Positions 1-10,579 of a stretch of DNA of 64,000 nucleotides are shown piece by piece. Source of the stretch: Prorocentrum cordatum (Eukaryota > Sar > Dinophyceae > Prorocentrales > Prorocentraceae); the NCBI GenBank assembly GCA_963575745.1, contig CAUYUJ010008114.1, positions 443,839 through 507,838 on the forward strand. Reading direction: 5' to 3'. Position 1 is the first letter of the stretch, and the number at the start of each line of letters is the position of its first letter. The position numbers and the translations under genes are program-made. The notes beneath the pieces were generated by a model, which saw only the letters and a list, made by a program, of their open reading frames with translations, did no database searches and was not told the origin of the DNA.

Positions 1-7
1 AATATCT

Positions 8-360
8 ATATCCATATCCAGTGCGTCTTGGACTTTCTTGGAAGGGGCGCCGCAAGGCCGAGGCGCCCTGGATATGGATAAACATTGAGCCTTTGGGAGG
101 CAGGTCATGATCCATATCCAGTGCGCCCCATGTTTCTTGGGAAGGGTGTCCGAAACTCCAAGACTCGGGGCTGGACAGAGCCCCCAACAGTGACACGTCG
201 ATTAGCGAATTGTCCGTTTTCGGTTCTCGAGAGGGCGCCGTGGCCGTCATTTTCCATGCTTGCGCCCGCCAGGTTTGGGCCTCAGGTCGTTTTCACTAAA
301 CCACGTTTTGCTAAAGGGGGGGCCTGTCCGTCCCCGAGAGACGCACTGGATGTGGATAAA
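8..360. repeat. nested small TIR elements at the window start
   Basis: The motif TATCCATATCCAGTGCG occurs at about 8-25 and 109-127 and in inverted form at about 66-82 and 341-358 (the last with one change). This gives one short palindromic unit (8-82) and a longer one (109-358) with the same ends. A different element (172-330) sits inside the longer unit. No coding sequence is seen here. The pairing is read directly; calling it a MITE is inference. Confidence 0.6.
172..330. mobile_element. MITE-like element, TGGACAGA family, copy 1
   Basis: About 159 bp, nearly identical to 41362-41519. The ends are inverted: left TGGACAGAGCCCCC, right reads as (T/C)GGACAGRCCCCCC on the other strand. The body holds the conserved stretch around CGTTTTCACTAAACC. 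It lies inside the 109-358 palindromic unit. There is no ORF of its own, so it would be non-autonomous. Confidence 0.65.
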
Positions 361-1969
361 GACATTGCCCGCAGTGGGCCCCGCCCCGGCAGGACAGGTG
401 CCGCCCTTCCCCCGCCCTTCGGCCGAGGCCGAGCTCGGCGAGGTGGGGGGGGCAGCCGCCGTGCTGGTCCGCTGCCGCGTGCCGTGCCGTGCCGGCCCGC
501 ACGCTGCCCAGGCTGCTCGAGCCTCGTTCGCCATTCGCCGGTGCGCGGCGCTGTCTCGACGCCCCCTCGTACCCCAGCGTCGGATCCTCCCGTGCCTCGT
601 CCTCCTCCCTCTCCCCGCCGTGCCGGGACGGGGAAGCGGGCCCCGCGCAGGCCCAGGCGTTGGGCTCACGCCCGACATAATCCTGGCCTCCTCGCCGCCC
701 TCCCTTTCCGCGGGCTGCCCGGCCGCCGCTCTATACGTGGGCCCCGCCCATCCCCCCGGCAGGACCGCCGCCGCTGCGGCCCCACTACGCCTGGGTCGCC
801 GCCCCCCCGGAGGAGGAGGAGGAGGAGGAGGACGAGGAGGGAGGAGGAGGAGGAGGAGGAGGAGGAGGAGGAGGAGGAGGAGGAGGAGGAGGTGGAGCAG
901 CACACACGGCGGGGGGGGGCGACGAAGGCGACACAACCGGCCCCCCGCGGCCTTCACCCGGAAGGCCACGCAGAGGGAGGCGCGAGGAGGCGGGCGAAGA
1001 GAGTCGGCGATGACAAAAGGGTGCGGGTGCGCCAGGGTGTGGTTTGCGACCGCGGCGCCGTGGGGGCTTGGGGGGCCCGACACTGTCCTCTCGCCGGGCC
1101 TCTGTGGGGCGCGGCGGAGAGCTCCCTCGAGGCCCCCGCTTGCCCCTCAGGGTGCCCCCCAGGGTGCCAGTTGCAAACCGCACCCTCTGCAAACCACACC
1201 TTTTGGAGCCGCCGAAAGAAAGAGGAGGGGGAGGGAGAGGCGAGGAGGACAAGCAACAGCAGCAGGAGGATCGCACGCCAGTGTCGGCCACGCGCAGAAG
1301 GGGGGGGGAGGCGGAGGGGGGGGAGACTAATCAGGAACACCTCTGTTTCTTGGAAGGCGTGGGCCTCCTCTAGACATGTAAGGTCGGCGCCTTGTAAGAA
1401 GCAGCCCCCTTCTAAGAAGCCGTCCCCCTTCCCCCTACCTCATTCTGCGCGCCGCCAACATTGACGAGAAAGGGGAGTGCAAGGTTCTGTAAGGTATCTG
1501 TGGCCAGGCACAGACCCTAGGGGAGACCCCTCGGAGAGGATTTTTGTTGGCACCACGGAGTGGCTCTGACAGGCCGACCCGTGGGCCCGCGAGAGGCCCC
1601 CCCCACCCAGGACAAAAAGGCCGCCACGTTGTACGTCGCCGAGGTCGCATGTCTCCCGCCCTCGGAACTTGGAGCCAGCAGGAGGAGGAGGAGGAGGAGG
1701 AGGAGGAGGAGGAGGAGGCAGGAGGAGGAGGCAGGAGGCAGGAGGAGGATGCAGGAGGAGGCGGAGGAGGAGGAGGAGGAGGAGGAACCTGGAGCCGAGG
1801 CTTCTGCCCTCCCCTGCGTTCCGACTGGAGTTCTCGAGGCGATGCGCAAGGCAGCGCTTGTGCCTGGCCATTGCACCGAAGGTCCCCTGGGCAGATGCCC
1901 TGCGAGGCAGGCCGACCGGCCGATCCACGGCACCCTGGAGCAGCTGTCTGGGTAATTCCTTTGGTGACC
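361..1969. other. GC-rich stretch with AGG microsatellites, no gene seen
   Basis: The stretch holds AGG tracts at about 810-895 and 1677-1792 and homopolymer G runs. The long open frames here are compositional: they encode runs of Arg, Glu, Gly or Pro from the AGG/CCT tracts and carry no recognisable domain. I see no RNA gene and no credible coding sequence. Confidence 0.6.
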
Positions 1970-2440
1970 GCCGTTGACGCGGCTACGTTTCAAGATTCGA
2001 TTCTCTCCGCTACCAGTCCCCGAACGAAGAAGAGGAGGAGGAGGAGGCAGGAGGAGGATGCAGGAGGAGGAGGAGGCGGAGGAGGACGGGTAGGATGAGG
2101 TGGAGGAGGAGAAGGAGGAGGAGGAAGAGGAGGAGGAGCAGGAACAGGAGGAGGAAGAGGCAGAGGAGGAGGAGGCAGGAGAAGGAGGAGAAGGCAGGAG
2201 GAGGAGGAGGCAGGAGGAGGGGGAGAAGGAGGAGCAGGAGGAGGAGGAGGAGGCAGGAAGAGGAGGAGCAGGAGGCAGGAGGATGATGATGAGGAGGAGG
2301 AGGAGGTAGAGGTTCTGGGAGGCCTCCAAGTGCCTCGGTCCGCAAACATCCATCCTCGACGGTGCTTCTCCACGTTCCGCCGTGGAGGTTCGGCGGCAGT
2401 GCGCAGTCGACCTTACTCCTGCGCTGGCTTGGCCCGTCGG
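1970..2440. repeat. dispersed element with an internal AGG tract, copy 1
   Basis: The left flank (around 1976-2020, GACGCGGCTACGTTTCAA) and right flank (around 2308-2412, GAGGTTC...CGCCGTGGAGGTTCGG) are both repeated at 26165-26470, in the same order and again separated by a purine-only AGG tract. The tract is about 280 bp here and 120 bp in the other copy. So the microsatellite is an internal part of a repeat family that expanded differently in each copy. Confidence 0.65.
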
Positions 2441-2883
2441 AAGGGGGTCGTCGACGGCGTCCTCGTCGTCGCCAATCGTCGTGGCGACGCTTCCACTCCG
2501 CGCGCCCGTGTCTGACGCCTCGCAGGGCGGCACCGCCCACCACTCCGCGCGTGGATGGCGCGGCCACGTGCGGCGAGAGGAGGCGGCGGAGGAGAGGTTC
2601 GTGTCCCCAGCGGGCGGGGGTCGGAGATTGCTTGGGGGCAGTGTTCCGAAGGTCGCCAGGAGGAGTGCCCCCCCCTCGGCGAGACGTCGCACTGCCTCGG
2701 CCGATCGTTTCCCCCCCCCCCCCCTTGCAGCAAGATGGGCCCCCAGTGACTTCCAAGAGCCGCCAAGTACAGCAGGCATTCACAGGCCAATCAATGCCCC
2801 CAAGAGGATGGTCAAAGATTTCCACGAGGTCCCCAAGGGGCATCCAAACTTGCCATAAGAGGGCCGTGGCCAGTTGTTCGTTA
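2441..2883. other. GC-rich stretch, nothing identified
   Basis: Open frames on both strands are long only because stop codons are rare at this base composition. A C14 run precedes TTGCAG near 2730, which could be a splice acceptor, but no protein-like exon follows. Confidence 0.5.
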
Positions 2884-2944
2884 CCGCGTGGCTCAAGCCA
2901 GTTTGGTTCCAGTTTGGCTCACACGCAGTTTGGCTCAAACGCAG
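2884..2944 (+). other. ladder of decayed spliced-leader copies
   Basis: Four successive segments resemble the 3' part of the dinoflagellate SL (CCATTTTGGCTCAAG): CCGCGTGGCTCAAG at 2884-2897, CCAGTTTGGTTCCAG at 2898-2912 (12 of 15 match), then CAGTTTGGCTCAC and CAGTTTGGCTCAAAC. Such ladders are known in dinoflagellates from repeated rounds of trans-splicing and retroposition. The segments are diverged, so a chance GTTTGGCTCA tandem repeat is the alternative. Confidence 0.45.
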
Positions 2945-2959
2945 GTTCCAGTGTGTGCA

Positions 2960-3322
2960 ATGGTGGGCCCTCCCGGCAGCTTGCGCATGCTTTGCTTGCT
3001 TTTGCTCGGCGTCCCCTGCTTGGCTTCCACTAGTGAGTTCGACCGTTTGATTGAGGAGAACAACATGCGTTTGCAGGAAGCACGTGAAGCATGCAACCAA
3101 GAGCAAGTCTCGTACTTCGAGCGGAGAGGCCATGAGATTGTCGAGAATGAGAACAACAGGTTCAGGCAGGAGCGAGCTCGAAAAGAAGCCTTCCTCCAGG
3201 AGCAACGGGACGTTGGCGATCGCATGCGGGCTGACTCTGAACGGCGTAAGCAACTGTACCATCAGCAGGAGATGCTCAAATGGCAAACGAACGCAGCCAT
3301 CGTTAATTGGCATCTCCGCTGA
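2960..3322 (+). CDS. short secreted or membrane-tethered coiled-coil protein, hypothetical
   Basis: The frame is 121 codons including the stop (TGA at 3320-3322); the frame is open further upstream, but ATG 2960 is chosen because the SL ladder ends at about 2944. Residues 10-23 form a hydrophobic segment (MLCLLLLGVPCLAS) that fits a signal peptide. The rest is a highly charged helix rich in Glu, Arg and Gln (for example NNMRLQEAREAC and FRQERARKEAFLQEQ), typical of a coiled coil. Base composition is less extreme than the flanks. I recognise no family. Together with the upstream SL relics, the intronless reading frame suggests a retroposed cDNA copy. No poly(A) is seen, so the age or activity of the copy is unknown. 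Confidence 0.5.
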   Translation: MVGPPGSLRMLCLLLLGVPCLASTSEFDRLIEENNMRLQEAREACNQEQVSYFERRGHEIVENENNRFRQERARKEAFLQEQRDVGDRMRADSERRKQLYHQQEMLKWQTNAAIVNWHLR

Positions 3323-4556
3323 GCCCGTAACATGTTAAGCAGAGCATCGCCTGGGCAGCGCGCATTCACTTCTCACGCGGGAGATTCCCTTGACACGTTC
3401 AGCAGTTGCACGCAGCGTGGTTACCCATCGACGTTGGCGGATGCATTGAGGGATCTCTCACAGGGGAGGTATCCTTGACACTGCCAGCGCATATTGTACA
3501 GAGCGTGGTTCTGATCGAATTGGAGCGTGTGCCAACGACAAAAACCAGAGGTATTCGACGCGGCCAGGCGCGAGGGGGACCTTTCACTGCTGACGCCTCT
3601 GCCTCCCTCTGCCTCCCGCGCGTCAGACTCGTCCATCTGGTAGGCGCAGGGGAGAGGGCAAACGTTGCCACTCAGGGCTCGAGCTAAACTGTGGTTTCGT
3701 GATCTTGTGGACCGTTTTCCTCTTGATTGCTGTTCTGCAGCAGAGGCGGAACGAAGGCAGAACGAGGGAAAGCGAACACACAACGAGCACGGGAAGCACC
3801 GTCTAGATCGAGCCCTGCTGCCATGCGACCGACGCAGATCAGTGGGGCGGCCTTCGCCGTCATCGGCGCGCAAGCTCGCGCGTCCGCGCCCGCGCTCCCG
3901 GCGCAGCGTGCCGGGCTGGCGGCCTGCCTCAGCCGCGGCCCGAAGGTCGCCGTGCCATCTTCCCGGGCCCGAAGGTCGTCGTGACCCTTGTCACAGCGTC
4001 GACCCCCGCTTAAGATCCCGCTTCATCCGGCTTAATCCTGCTTGGTCCGCGGCCCTTTTCTGGCGTAGCAGCTCCCAAATGGGGCTCATAACCCTCCTTC
4101 ATTTTTCCGACGACAACCTCCCAGGAGTTGCTTCCTATTTCTTCTCTGGCACCTGCTTCTCCTCCGGAGCCGTTTTGTTGACGACCCCGAGGTCCGGTAT
4201 AAGGGCCACGAGAGGCCAAACACAGCCACGAGCCTCCCGCCGTGGTTCTCGTCACCGCGCGAGGGGATCTGGGTCGCGTGCGACTCGTTGCTATGTCGCT
4301 GCTCCTGCTGCTGCTCCGGCTCCAGCCCTTCCGGCCCCCGCGGCCCCGGCTCCGCCGGCTCCGCGACCCGGGCTCGGAGGGAGGAGGAGCGATGCCAACG
4401 CCGCCAAGGGGGCCCACCTCCGCCGAGGAGGTCCACGGTGCCTCCCCCGAGCTGGAGGCTGGGGCCGCGTCGAGCGAGAGGGGGGGGCCACACCACCAGG
4501 GCGGACCCCCTTGCCTCCTCGCATCTCCTCGCCCTGGTGGTGCTGGTGTCGCTTTC
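3323..4556. other. no gene identified; short degenerate tandem duplication
   Basis: At 3366-3420 and 3451-3508 two segments share the pattern CTCAC(R)GGGGA..T..CCTTGACAC...CAGC...GCGTGG, a degenerate unit about 86 bp apart. The rest is GC-rich with open frames that look compositional. Nothing else can be supported. Confidence 0.4.
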
Positions 4557-4742
4557 TCAGACATGCGACGTCCTGGTTCTTTCAGGACGGCGTCCCTGGA
4601 AGTCCCGACCCTTTTTCTCTGGACCGCTTTTTCGTCGTGAGTTGTTGTTAGACGGTCCCAAGGCCTGGCGAGGGCTTCCCCGGGGCCGAAAATTGCCAAA
4701 AACGTCTCGTCCTGATCTTTTTACGACGCGATCATGTCTGGG
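4557..4742 (+). mobile_element. family A TIR element (CAGACATG ends), copy 1
   Basis: About 186 bp. The left end reads CAGACATGCGACGTCCTGG; the right end reads CGCGATCATGTCTGGG, its inverted counterpart. The centre carries the family core GACGGTCCC(A/G)AGGCC and GGGGCCGAAAAT. At least twelve copies lie in this window on both strands. No transposase is seen. Confidence 0.75.
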
Positions 4743-4794
4743 TGTCCTCGCTCCTGCCAGGCAGCTGTCCCGCCGCGGCGGGGCCCCCGGGCAC

Positions 4795-4953
4795 ATGGCG
4801 CGGCTCCGCGGCCTGGCGGTGGTCCTGGCCGCCGCGGCCTGCCTCGCTGCCGTCGTGGACTGGCTCGACCCGCGGGGGCGGGCCGCGGGGGGCCAGGATC
4901 CGGGGCGCGACGCAGGTCGAACGAACGTAGAGAACGTAGAAGCCTTGTCATGA
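4795..4953 (+). CDS. possible first exon with signal peptide (fragment)
   Basis: From ATG 4795 the frame reads a textbook signal peptide: a basic start (MARLRG), a hydrophobic core (LAVVLAAAACLAAVV), then a polar stretch. It stays open to 4953. A possible GT donor follows GACGCAG near 4913. No downstream exon can be matched, so its gene is unknown; a chance alanine-rich frame in GC-rich DNA is a real alternative. Confidence 0.3.
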   Translation: MARLRGLAVVLAAAACLAAVVDWLDPRGRAAGGQDPGRDAGRTNVENVEALS

Positions 4954-5632
4954 CGGCACATCGGCTGCAGTGCAAAGGGTGTGTGAAACGTACACGCAGC
5001 TCCGTAGTGGCTCGCCTGCTTAGCTCACGCGGGAAGGGGCGGAGGGGGACCGAAGGGGGGGCAACTGTAAGAAGGCAAGCCCCTATGAAAGAGAACGGCA
5101 GTGCTGCCGGACAGTGGCCTTCCAGTTCTGGAATCAGCCGCTACAATACGACAGCGCTGTTGCTAGCCGGTCCTCGTCTCGTCCTGTTGCGCGGCGCTCA
5201 GTGCATGCGCCTTGATTTCCTGGCCCCACGACACCCTTGGGCGCCTTCGTGTTTGAACTCCCTCCAGCCGTGTCAACATTGTGGATGAAGGTTGGAAATC
5301 TGAACGTCGCGCGATACATGAAGCGGAAGCGGGCATCATGGCCACCCGTCCATGAGTCAGCCATCATGGGCGCGACGGAGGTCGGCATCCCGCAAATCTA
5401 GGCCTCCCAGATGGGCCCCCAGTAGATGGGGCCGGAGGATCACGCCGCATCGCCGATGCATCGGCGATGCGGCTCGATGTGGAGCCCGAATTTCTCCACG
5501 CTGGCGACGCCGATGCATCGCCGACGTCGCCGATGCATCGACGATGCATCGGCGATGTATCGGCGATGCGGCGCGATCTTTCGACCCCATCTACTCCGAC
5601 CCCATCCAGGAGGCCTGCAGCAAAGCGGGGGG
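4954..5632. repeat. no gene; CGATGCATCGG palindromic repeats
   Basis: From about 5440 to 5575 the sequence repeats overlapping palindromes of the form GCATCGGCGATGC and CGATGCATCG. A shorter patch of the same motif lies near 9000-9055. The upstream part (4954-5435) shows nothing I can assign. Confidence 0.5.
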
Positions 5633-5794
5633 GAACACGACGAATGGTTTTTCGCTATTTTCGGCCTCTGGGGGCCCTCACTGGGCTTCGGGACCGTCAA
5701 AAAACGACTCCGGATGAAAAGCCTGTCTTAGGGAAAGGGTCCAGACCTCTGGGGGTCGACGTTGTGAAAAAGTCGCGACGTTGGGGGTTTGGGT
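5633..5794 (-). mobile_element. family A TIR element, copy 2 (5' truncated)
   Basis: Minus-strand copy with the core CTATTTTCGGCC...GGGACCGTCAAAAAACGACTC and the end GTCGCGACGTTGGGGGTTTGGG. It lacks the CCCAGACATG end. Its right part supplies the uninterrupted comparison for the nested insertion at 51679. Confidence 0.65.
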
Positions 5795-6639
5795 AAACAG
5801 ACGCCCCCCGGCCGCCGGCAGCTCACGATAGCTGCCGATGGGCGAGGCATGCGGGGGGGGCATCTGCTTGCGGCAGGTCGGTGCACCAGCAGATCCAGCC
5901 CATGCCCCCCCTCTCGGGGTCCCCCCCCCTTTGGTGGACTCCGAGATGGGGGGGTGAGATAAGGGGGGGATGCAGTCAGCACGGACAGTAAGGACGAGCG
6001 ACTGCCTAAGGTTAGTTACCCTTGCCTCTTTCCCCCTTTCGGCCCATCCTTGGCCACTTTCGCTGGCCGCGCCTCGCTCGAAAAGTGCTGACATGGCCTT
6101 CCACCGCCCAATCCTCCTCCTGCGTCGTGATGAGGCGCGCCTGGGATAGCATCGATCCCCAGTCGCCCATCGCCGATAGGGCTCTCACAGGCCCACCCTG
6201 CCCGGGAGCGTGATGTCGGCGTCGCCCCAACGTACTAATCACTATGGGTGCGTCGCCCCCCCAGGGGCGACGCGCGCGCCCAGAAATCTTAGAGCATACG
6301 CGTCGTGGCGGGCGCTTTCGGACCACACCGCTCGGGAAACGACTTGCTGGAAGATGGGTGTACTATATGTTCGGGTCGGACGCGCACCTCTAAGGAGGAT
6401 GTATGAGGCGTTCCAAGAAGGGCCGTGCCTTCGAGGATCGAAGGAGTTGTCATGTCTTGCTAGGCGGAAGGTGGCGGAAGGGCGGCGGAAGGTCGGCGGA
6501 AGCAAAACAAGGTCGCCTCCGCCGGCGGAAGACGGCGGAAGTTCGGCGGAAGGCGGCGGAAGTACAAAGTCGACCTCCCAAGAGATGAACACGTTTTTGT
6601 GTCCCGGGTCTCCGAAATTGCCCATACAAACACACACAT

Positions 6640-6688
<49 letters not shown>

Positions 6689-6984
6689 AGTGGCCTCCGG
6701 CCAGTGCCGCCGATCCGGGGCGCTCCTGATGCTATTGTTGTTGAAATGAACGATGACGACGACAACGGACGACCAACGGTCGACGAGCGGGATAATTACG
6801 ACGACGACCGACGAAGGAGTGAATGACGACGAACCGACGACGACGACTGACGGCGAACGGCTGCCGATGGCCGACGACCGACGACAGGTGACGGCGACCG
6901 GTGGAAGGTTCTTCGTTCATCGTTTTCGCTTCCGAGCAATACCAAGTCAGGCCGTGCACCTCTGGCCTGGCAGCACGCGAGTGA
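5795..6984. repeat. no gene; simple repeats
   Basis: Holds GGCGGAAG-type repeats (about 6465-6560), a CA stretch followed by TA dinucleotides (6628-6686) and GAC-rich repeats (6745-6900). A segment at about 5990-6095 resembles the repeat at 32955-33100 and 53965-54107. No credible coding sequence is seen. Confidence 0.5.
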
Positions 6985-7345
6985 GCGCCTCTTTGGGCCT
7001 CTTGGTTCTTGGGGCTTCTTGGGGGCCTTTGGGGCCTCTTGGGGGCCTCTCGGGGTCCTCTTGGGGGCCTCTTGGGGACCTCTTGTGGGCCTCTGGGGGC
7101 CCCTTGGGGGCGCCTCGGGGGCATCTTGGGGGCTCTTGGGGTCATCTTGGGGTGGAGGACGACTAGACGGGTCCGTTCGGATTCACCCTCTTGAGGCCAT
7201 CTTGGGGGCCTCTCGGGGTCGTCTTGGGGGGCCTCCAGGACTATATTGGGACCCTCTTGGACCGTCTTGGCTCCTCTTGGGGGCCTCTTGGGCTGTCTTG
7301 GGGCGATCTTGGGGGCATCTTGGGCCGTCTTCGGCGCTTCTAAGT
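6985..7345. repeat. degenerate CTCTTGGGGGC repeat, copy 1
   Basis: A run of loosely repeated (C)TCTTGGGGGCC units of 12-21 bp. The same pattern, on one strand or the other, recurs at about 8645-8800, 21280-21560, 22290-22360, 24060-24690, 37545-37870 and 46730-47060. The open frames are Trp/Gly/Leu-rich products of the repeat, not a gene. Confidence 0.6.
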
Positions 7346-7419
7346 CGGAAAAGGCGATAATGTAATTATCCCAGTGCGACCCTACCAAGGAGTTGGAGGA
7401 TCTAGGAAAGCAACATCTA

Positions 7420-7555
7420 TAGCTAAACCGAAAGCTACATCAACATCTACACCTGCATCTACATCCACATCAACATCAACAGCGAAACTCACATCTACAT
7501 CTGAATCTACACCTACATATACACCTACGTCTTCATCAACATCTGCACCTAGGCG
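7420..7555. repeat. ACATCTAC-type minisatellite
   Basis: Degenerate tandem units ACATCTACA / ACATCAACA over about 130 bp. It lies just left of the minus-strand SL-like site. Confidence 0.6.
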
Positions 7556-7636
7556 GGCTCTGCAGCACCGCGGAACGCCTCACTCCGCCAACCTCGGGAC
7601 ATGAGCGTGGGCGGCTGTGTGGCAGGGGCCTCTGGA

Positions 7637-7657
7637 CTTGAGCCGAAATGGTTACGG
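7637..7657 (-). other. minus-strand spliced-leader relic
   Basis: On the minus strand the 21 bases read CCGTAACCATTTCGG followed by CTCAAG, matching the DinoSL core at 19 of 21 positions. There is no pyrimidine tract immediately upstream on that strand, so it is more likely a retroposed relic than an acceptor. Downstream on the minus strand is the ACATCTAC minisatellite, with no recognisable coding region. Confidence 0.5.
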
Positions 7658-7714
7658 ATGGCACTGCTTGCGGGGGCTCCGGTCCAGCCATCGAGGCCAG
7701 CTCGGCATCTGTCG

Positions 7715-7990
7715 CGCATTGCGTTTCTTTTGCCTTTCCTTTGCTTTGCTTTTGCTTTTGCTTTGCCTTGCGTTGCTTTACTGTCGCTGCTGTTGCTTTG
7801 CCTTTGCTTTGCTGCTGTGCTATGCTCTGCTCTGCTGTGCTGCGCGGTGCTATGCTGTGCTGTGATGTGCTGCGCTATACTATGCTGTGCTATGCTATGC
7901 TATGCTATGCTGCGCTATGCTGTGCTTTGCTGGGCTTTGCTATGATATGCTGTGCTGTGCTACGCTATGCTATGCTGTGCTCTGCTATGC
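7715..7990. repeat. TGCTN pentanucleotide array
   Basis: About 270 bp of TGCTN pentamers (TGCTT, TGCTG, TGCTA). It grades into the 378-bp duplicated block that follows, and a shorter stretch recurs at 8310-8368 between the two copies. Confidence 0.8.
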
Positions 7991-8609
7991 TAAAGCTCAG
8001 TGAAGCAAAGATGAAGGTAAGGTAAGGTAAGATAACCTGAGGTAAGATGAAGCTAAGCTAAGCTAAGATGAAATACGCTAAGCCAAGATGAGATCAGCAA
8101 CGCTGAGCTAATGGAGCGTCACTGGGGGAACCACGGGGCGGATGCCGGGGGAACCGCCCGGGGCGTTTTGCACTGCCCGGCCCTTTAAGCTTAGCGAGTC
8201 AGAACCCTTCTAGGCAGAGCCTAGGTAGGGAATGAGATAAGCAACGCTAAGCTAAGGGAACGTCACTGGGGGAACCGCGGGGCGGATGCCGGGGGAACCG
8301 CCCGGGGCGTTGCTGTGCTGCGCTGTGCTGTGCTACGCTCTGCTATGCTATGCTGTTCTCTGCTATGATAAAGCTCAGCGAAGCTAAGATGAAGGTAAGC
8401 TCAGGTAAGATAAACCTGAGGTAAGATGAAGCTAAGCTAAGCTGAGATGAAATACGCTAAGCTAAGATGAGATCAGCAGCGCTCAGCTAATGGAGCGTCA
8501 CTGGAGGAACCGCGGGGTAGATGCCGGGGGAACCGCCCGGGGCGTTTTGCATTGCCCGGCCCTTTAAGCTTAGCGAGTAAGAACCCTTCTAGGCAGAGCT
8601 TAGGTAGGG
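7991..8609. repeat. tandem duplication of a ~378-bp composite block
   Basis: Each copy (start 7991 and 8369) runs from TAAAGCTCAG through AAGCTAAGCTAAG repeats, a GGGGGAACCGCCCGG segment and the end CTAGGCAGAGC(C/T)TAGGTAGGG (8230 and 8609). The terminal part recurs inverted at 54127-54250, again joined to AGCTTAG-type repeats. Confidence 0.75.
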
Positions 8610-9599
8610 ACAAATGCTTCAAAACCTATGAGCAACTTTCTTATTGCACCCTCTTGAGGCCCTCTTGGGGGTCCTCTTGGGGCCTCTTGGGCCGTCTTCA
8701 GGCCATCTTGGGCGTCCAGGAGCGCTCTTGGGCCGTTTCGGGCGCCTCCTGGACCGTCTTGGTGGCCTCCTGGGACCCTCTTGGCCTATCTTGGGGCGGT
8801 TTGGGATTCCCGGGAGGGGGGGGGGAAGAAAAGGTGGACCCCTTCCCCCCCTTCCCCCGGCAGAGCCCCCCCGGCCCCCCCCGCCGCAGAGTTGAAGCTC
8901 AGGTTGTAGCTTCCTTAAGCTCACATGCCGGATCGGCGGATTTATCTATACAAATACAAGTGCTAACTGTGTGTCCCTGTGCGTTCCATGAGGATTCGCT
9001 ATCGAGGGCCTATCGCCGATGTCTCGGCGATGTGTATGGCCGATGCAGGCTCGATCTGCCGGCGGTCGCAGGCCGCCGGGGGTTGGGGGGGGGCCAGGAG
9101 CCCCAGGCGATTTGTTGTTGTCGCCCCCAGTCCCCATGTTGCCCCCGAGAAGTCGGGTCGCTCCAGAGGGAGGGGAACGTCGGGGATTGCGGCTTCAAGG
9201 GGGCTGCCTGGGCGCGCCCCTCTTTCTCGAGAATGTGCGCCTACCCCATCGTGCTTCCACCGTGTACGCGCCAACGGCGATACAGGCAATGGCGATGTAG
9301 GCGTCGGTCTTGTAGTCGTGGCCGACCCACTTGTAGGAAAGCGTGGTTCGCTTCTTCTTGCAATTCTCCGAAAAGAGGGGGGACGTCGGGAATTCAGCGG
9401 CATCGTAACGGGTACTCCTTGATGGGTATTCTTAGGAAAGTTGCCGAGGGTTGCCATTTGAAGGCCTCGTTCTGGCACTGCAGTGCGTTGCTCGAATCGG
9501 GGATGGTGGGGTTCGCCGGGTCACTGGCCAACGTACCCGTTAGTGGAGTCCCCTTTTAGGGATACGCCTTCAGGGGGACTACCTGGACGCGGTTCCTTA
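8610..9599. other. no gene; degenerate repeats
   Basis: Holds a second CTCTTGGGGGC stretch (8645-8800), homopolymer G/C, GCCGATG repeats near 9000-9055 and, from 9185 onward, degenerate precursors of the 96-bp satellite that starts at 9600. Nothing protein-like can be supported. Confidence 0.5.
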
Positions 9600-10490
9600 T
9601 CCAGAGTGCATGCCTACCCCCATCGTATATCCAAGCGCTCGGCCCACAGTCTCTGGCCCAGCCGAAGGCGCTTTGGCGAAGGAGGCGGCCCGCCCTGAAA
9701 GAGGAAGGCCCCCCCATCGTATATCCCCCGCGTTTGGGCCCACAATCTCTGGTCCAATCGAAGACCCCTCGGCGCAGGAGGCGGCCAGAAGGGAGGAGGA
9801 CCGCTTCCCCCATCGTATATCCCCCGCGTTTGGGCCAAGGATCGTTGGTCCAGTCGAAGACCCCTCGGCACAGGAGACGGCCTTAGGGGAGGAGGACCGC
9901 TCCCCCCATCGTATATCCCTCGTTTTTGGGCCCACAATCGTTGGTCCAATCGAAGACCCCTCGGCGCAGGAGGCGGCCTGAAGGGAGGAGGACCGCTCCC
10001 CTCATCGTATATCCCCCGCGTTTGGGCCTACGATCGTTGGTCCAGTCGAAGACCCCTCGGCGCAGGAGGCGGCCTGAAGGGAGGAGGGCCGCTCCCCCAT
10101 CTTATATCCCCCGCGTTCGGGCCCACAATCGTTGGTCCAATCGAAGACCCCTCGGCGCAGGAGGCGGCCTGAAGGGAGGAGGACCGCTCCCCCCATCGTA
10201 TATCCCCCCGCGTTTGGGCCAAGGATCGTTGGTCCAGTCGAAGACCCCTCGGCGCAGGAGGCGGCCTGAAGGGAGGAAGACCGCTCCCCCCATCGTATAT
10301 CCCCCGCGTTTGGGCCTACGATCGTTGGTCCAGTCGAAGACCCCTCGGCGCAGGAGGCGGCCTGAAGGGAGGAGGGCCGTTCCCCCCATCTTATATCCTC
10401 CGCGTTCGGGCCTACGATCGTTGGTCCAGTCGAAGACCCCTCGGCGCAGGAGGCGGCCCGGAGGGAGGAGGACGCGGGCGCTGGCGGCCG
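9600..10490. repeat. 96-bp satellite, nine copies
   Basis: Units begin with CATCGTATATCCCCCGCG at about 9621, 9715, 9811, 9907, 10003, 10097, 10194, 10291 and 10387. Later units are nearly identical; the first is diverged. Because 96 is a multiple of three, a frame stays open as a 32-residue repeat, but no family is recognised and the frame breaks between copies, so I do not call it coding. Confidence 0.85.
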
Positions 10491-10579
10491 GAGGGGTGCC
10501 AGTGTGCAGGAGCGCGGCGAGGGCAGGGCGGCCAGGAGGCGGCGGAATGGGAGCGCCGAGGAGGCCAGGAGGAGGAGGA

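Noticed and set aside
85-2843. Long open frames on both strands (over 400 codons) near the window start
   Set aside because: They translate AGG/CCT tracts and GC-rich DNA into Arg, Glu, Gly, Pro or Ser/Leu runs, overlap each other on both strands, and show no domain.
9600-10490. A CRISPR-like array
   Set aside because: The units are contiguous 96-bp satellites with no spacers, in a eukaryotic context, and no cas gene is present.
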